In this document: piece by piece, positions 22,241-25,000 of the stretch
Position numbering within the stretch: the stretch's first letter is position 1
How the letters are laid out: every line of letters begins with the position of its first letter
Origin: Anaeromyces robustus
Lineage: Eukaryota; Neocallimastigomycota; Neocallimastigomycetes; Neocallimastigales; Neocallimastigaceae
Direction of reading: 5' to 3'
Length of the DNA stretch: 25,000 nt
NCBI GenBank assembly: GCA_002104895.1
Contig: MCFG01000227.1
Location: 52,501 to 77,500, forward strand
The notes under the pieces: model-generated
The model's database searches: none
Told to the model about the DNA's origin: nothing
Seen by the model: only the letters and a program-made list of their open reading frames with translations
Position numbers and translations under genes: made by a program

Positions 22241-25000
22241 GCAACAACAACAACATTATGAATCATTAAATGCTAATAATAGTTATCAAAATGAACCAGA
22301 TTATAATACTAATGTTCAAGATGATGATAATAATGCTAAATTTTTTTATAATGATTATCATGGTAAAGAAAACTTTTCACCAATTGCTCCAAGTATAGCA
22401 ACAAATCTTACTAGTGCTAATGAAAATACACCTTTAACTTTACCTCAAAGTCCAGATCAATATTCTCCAACTAATAATATTCCATCTAATAATATTAAAA
22501 CTGTTACTATGAAATCTTTTGTTAAATCATGGACTATTCAATTTATTAAATATTTACCTGCTGTTTTATTAGGGGTATTATTAAATTTATTGGATTCTCT
22601 TTCTTATGGTATTATTATTTTCCCAAAACATGAATCTATACCAAGTACTTATGTACAATCGGGTATATCTATGTTTTTAGTAAGGTAAAATTAAAAAAAA
22701 AAAAAAAAGAAAATAATTAAAATAAATAATTAAAATAAATAATTAAAATAAATAAAAAATATATAAATAATATCTATAAAAATATTTTATAATTATTAAT
22801 AATATATAAATAATATGTATAAATACTAATATAAATTTTTATTTTATTATCATATTAATTAATATATTTATTATATTAATACATATTGGTTATTACATAA
22901 TACTTTTTTTTTTTTTTTTTTTTAATTATTATAATAGTACTATTGTAGCACAAATGGTTTATTGTACTGGATTAAGTAATTTTAAAGGTGGCAATGGTAG
23001 TATGGTAAAAATTGGAAATTTTATTTAATTATTATTATTATTATTATTATACAAGATGCAAGTTCATTTATATAAATTATATTTATTTACAAATATATAT
23101 CTTTTTTTTTTTTTTTTTTTTTCTAATTTTAATAAATATATAATAAATTATTTTAAATTAAATTAATTAATAAATAGATGATTGAAGTTATGCCATTTCT
23201 TCATATAATATGTGAAATTGTTATTGATAAAGTTGGTAAAGATCATCCTAAAGAAGTTATAGCTACTATTATGGTAGCTTATGCTATTAGTACAATTTTA
23301 ACAGGTGTCGTTTTTTATTTACTTGGTGCATTTAAACTGGTAAATTAAAAAATTTTTTTTATATTATATATATATTTAAATAAAAAATAAAATTAAATAT
23401 TTAAAAAAACCATTTATTAATTATATTAATTATTTTTTTTATATAAATATTTATACTTTAATTTTTTTAATATTATAATATTATAATATTATTGAAAAAA
23501 TATAAATAATAATAATAATAAAAACAATGATGATAATTTTTTTTTTTCATTATATAATCATTAAAAAGGGTAATATTATGTCATTCTTCCCAAGACATAT
23601 ATTAATTGGTTGTATTGGTGGTATTGGTCTTTTCTTACTTCAAACTGGTATAGAAATTATTACAGGATATAGTTTTACATTATCATTTGATTATATAGTA
23701 AATATTTTCAGTACTCCAACTTTACCTATTTGGGCATTATCTATGACACTTGCTTTAATTTTAACTATTGTACATAATAAAATTGATCATCCCCTTCTTG
23801 TACCTTCATTCTTTTTAGTTTTACCAATTATCTTCTATATGGTTGTTTGGATTGGTAAATTTGATTTAGATACTATAAGAGAAGAAGGTTGGTTATTTAA
23901 TCTTATTTCTGATGATGGAAAAGAAAGTGTTCCTTTCTATACTTTTTGGACTTATTTTGATTTTAAAGCTACTCAATGGTCAGCTATTCCTGCTACATTA
24001 AGTACTATCTTTGCTTTAGTATTTTTCGGTATTTTACATGTACCAATTAATGTTCCAGCTCTTTCTGTTTCTGTTAATACTGAAGTTGATATTAATAAAG
24101 AATTAAAAATTCATGGTTATACTAATTTCTTAGTAAGTATATTTATATATATATTTTATCTTTATAAATATAAATATAAATAAAATATGAAATTTATCAT
24201 ATGAAATATATAATATAAAATATATAATATAAAATATAAAATATGAATATATATATATATATTTTAAATAATTTTATATATTACATATATAATTAATATA
24301 TTAATATCTATTTAATCTTTTTTTTTTTTTCTTTTTTTTCTATATAATTAGTCTGGTTGTATTGGATCTCTTCAAAATTATTTAGTTTATTCAAATTCTG
24401 TTTTATTTATTCGTTCTGGTGGTAATAGTAACTTTGCTGGTTTTATGTTAGGTTTAGCTACCTTTGCTTTATTAATTATTGGTACTTCCTTTATTAAATT
24501 TGTACCAACTATTATTGTAGGAGGTTTAATTTTCCATTTAGGTTTTGATTTAATGAAGGAAGCTTTAATTGATACTTATAATGTTGTAAGTCCAATTGAA
24601 TATTTAACCATTGTTTTAATTGTTGTTTGTATGGATATTTGGGGTTTCACTGAAGGAATTTTAGGTAATTATAAAGCTAAATCTAAATAAATAAAATAAA
24701 TAAATAAATAATAAAAAAAAAAAAAAGCTTATTATATATATATATATTTTAAAAAAAAATTTTTTTTTTAAACAAAAAATTAATTTTTAATATTTATTAT
24801 TATATATTTATAATTAAAAAAAAAAAAAAATATAGTTGGTATTATCGTAGCTTGTATATTCTTTATTATTACTTTAAGTCGTAGAAGAATTATAAGATCT
24901 GTTCATAGTGGTTCTGATTTACCAAGGTATATTATAATATAACCAAAAAAGAATTTTTTTTTATGTATATTATTAATTTTTTTTTTTGCTTTTAATATTT
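21058..25000 (+). CDS. SulP/SLC26-family anion or amino-acid transporter, vacuolar YGR125W-like group (5' part; runs off the window)
   Basis: Exons: 21058-21133, 21503-21541 (cassette or alternative first exon), 21721-22684, 22938-23004, 23178-23339, 23569-24132, 24352-24664, 24836-24926; the window ends inside the next intron. All junctions are GT..AG and keep one frame, giving about 758 residues so far. The start at 21058 sits in AAAAATG. Residues 1 to about 300 are a hydrophilic, probably cytosolic extension with a Gln run. Membrane segments begin near residue 310, where LLNLLDSLSYGIIIFP matches the first conserved SulP helix. NFKGGNGSM then MIEVMPF across exons 4 and 5, the segments in exons 6 and 7, and GIIVACIFF in exon 8 follow the order known from yeast YGR125W/Vsb1 and relatives, which act at the vacuole. 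Family members usually have a C-terminal STAS domain, in some with a cyclic-nucleotide-binding domain; these would lie beyond the window. The substrate cannot be read from the sequence. Confidence 0.85.
21490..21541 (+). other. Alternative first exon or cassette exon of the transporter gene
   Basis: This short open stretch begins with its own ATG (21490) and ends, like exon 1, in a phase-1 G before GTTAAT. It also has an acceptor AG at 21501-21502 in the right phase. It can thus be a separate first exon (17 codons) or an in-frame 39-nt cassette exon (21503-21541). Its end encodes NNRRSMSPEKG, close to SYRRSSKEG from exon 1. Confidence 0.6.
21661..21720. repeat. (TTA)n tract at an intron end
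   Basis: About fourteen TTA/ATT units fill the end of the intron just before the acceptor of exon 3 (AG at 21719-21720). They take the place of a normal pyrimidine tract. Confidence 0.85.

Noticed and set aside
24665-24690. C-terminal end of a short membrane protein at 24690
   Set aside because: It is read-through into an intron; the GTAATT donor at 24665 and acceptor at 24834-24835 carry the frame on into a further membrane segment.

Overview
The window looks like nuclear DNA of a social amoeba, most likely Dictyostelium discoideum or a very close relative. Intergenic DNA and introns are almost pure A+T, with long A, T, AT, AAT and AAAT tracts. Exons are richer in G+C and carry long Asn (AAT/AAC), Thr, Ser and Gln runs. 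Introns are short (about 140-370 bp), bounded by GT..AG with GTAAGT-like donors, and starts sit after A runs. The species call rests on these traits only; no database search was possible.

Layout. (1) 1-3566: no gene found. The first ~560 bp hold two patches of mixed base composition with perfect short hairpins, and 677-711 is a G+C-richer patch; these may be remnants of a mobile element or a non-coding RNA locus. The rest is A+T-rich filler with an (AAAT)24 array. (2) 3567-8243, + strand: a two-exon gene for a 1485-residue RING-H2 protein, probably an E3 ubiquitin ligase. (3) 8244-9491: intergenic, with T31A12 and (AAT)26. (4) 9492-16728, + strand: a nine-exon gene rebuilt here in one continuous frame, for a 1740-residue protein. 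Its order of parts (propeller-like N half, short coiled coil, beta-sandwich, C-terminal helical part) and several local motifs resemble FAAP100/FANCB of the Fanconi anaemia core complex. (5) 16729-21057: a long gene-free stretch with a perfect 35-bp-stem hairpin at 19233-19309 and several smaller inverted repeats. (6) 21058 to beyond the right edge, + strand: the 5' part of a SulP/SLC26-type transporter gene of the vacuolar YGR125W/Vsb1-like group, with two look-alike 5' exons that suggest alternative starts or a cassette exon.

All three genes lie on the + strand as separate, independently spaced units. Nothing shows that they share a pathway, although an E3 ligase and a Fanconi core-complex candidate would both belong to ubiquitin biology. 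The main result is the FAAP100-like gene, which short separate ORFs would hide, followed by the long hairpin and the duplicated first exon of the transporter.
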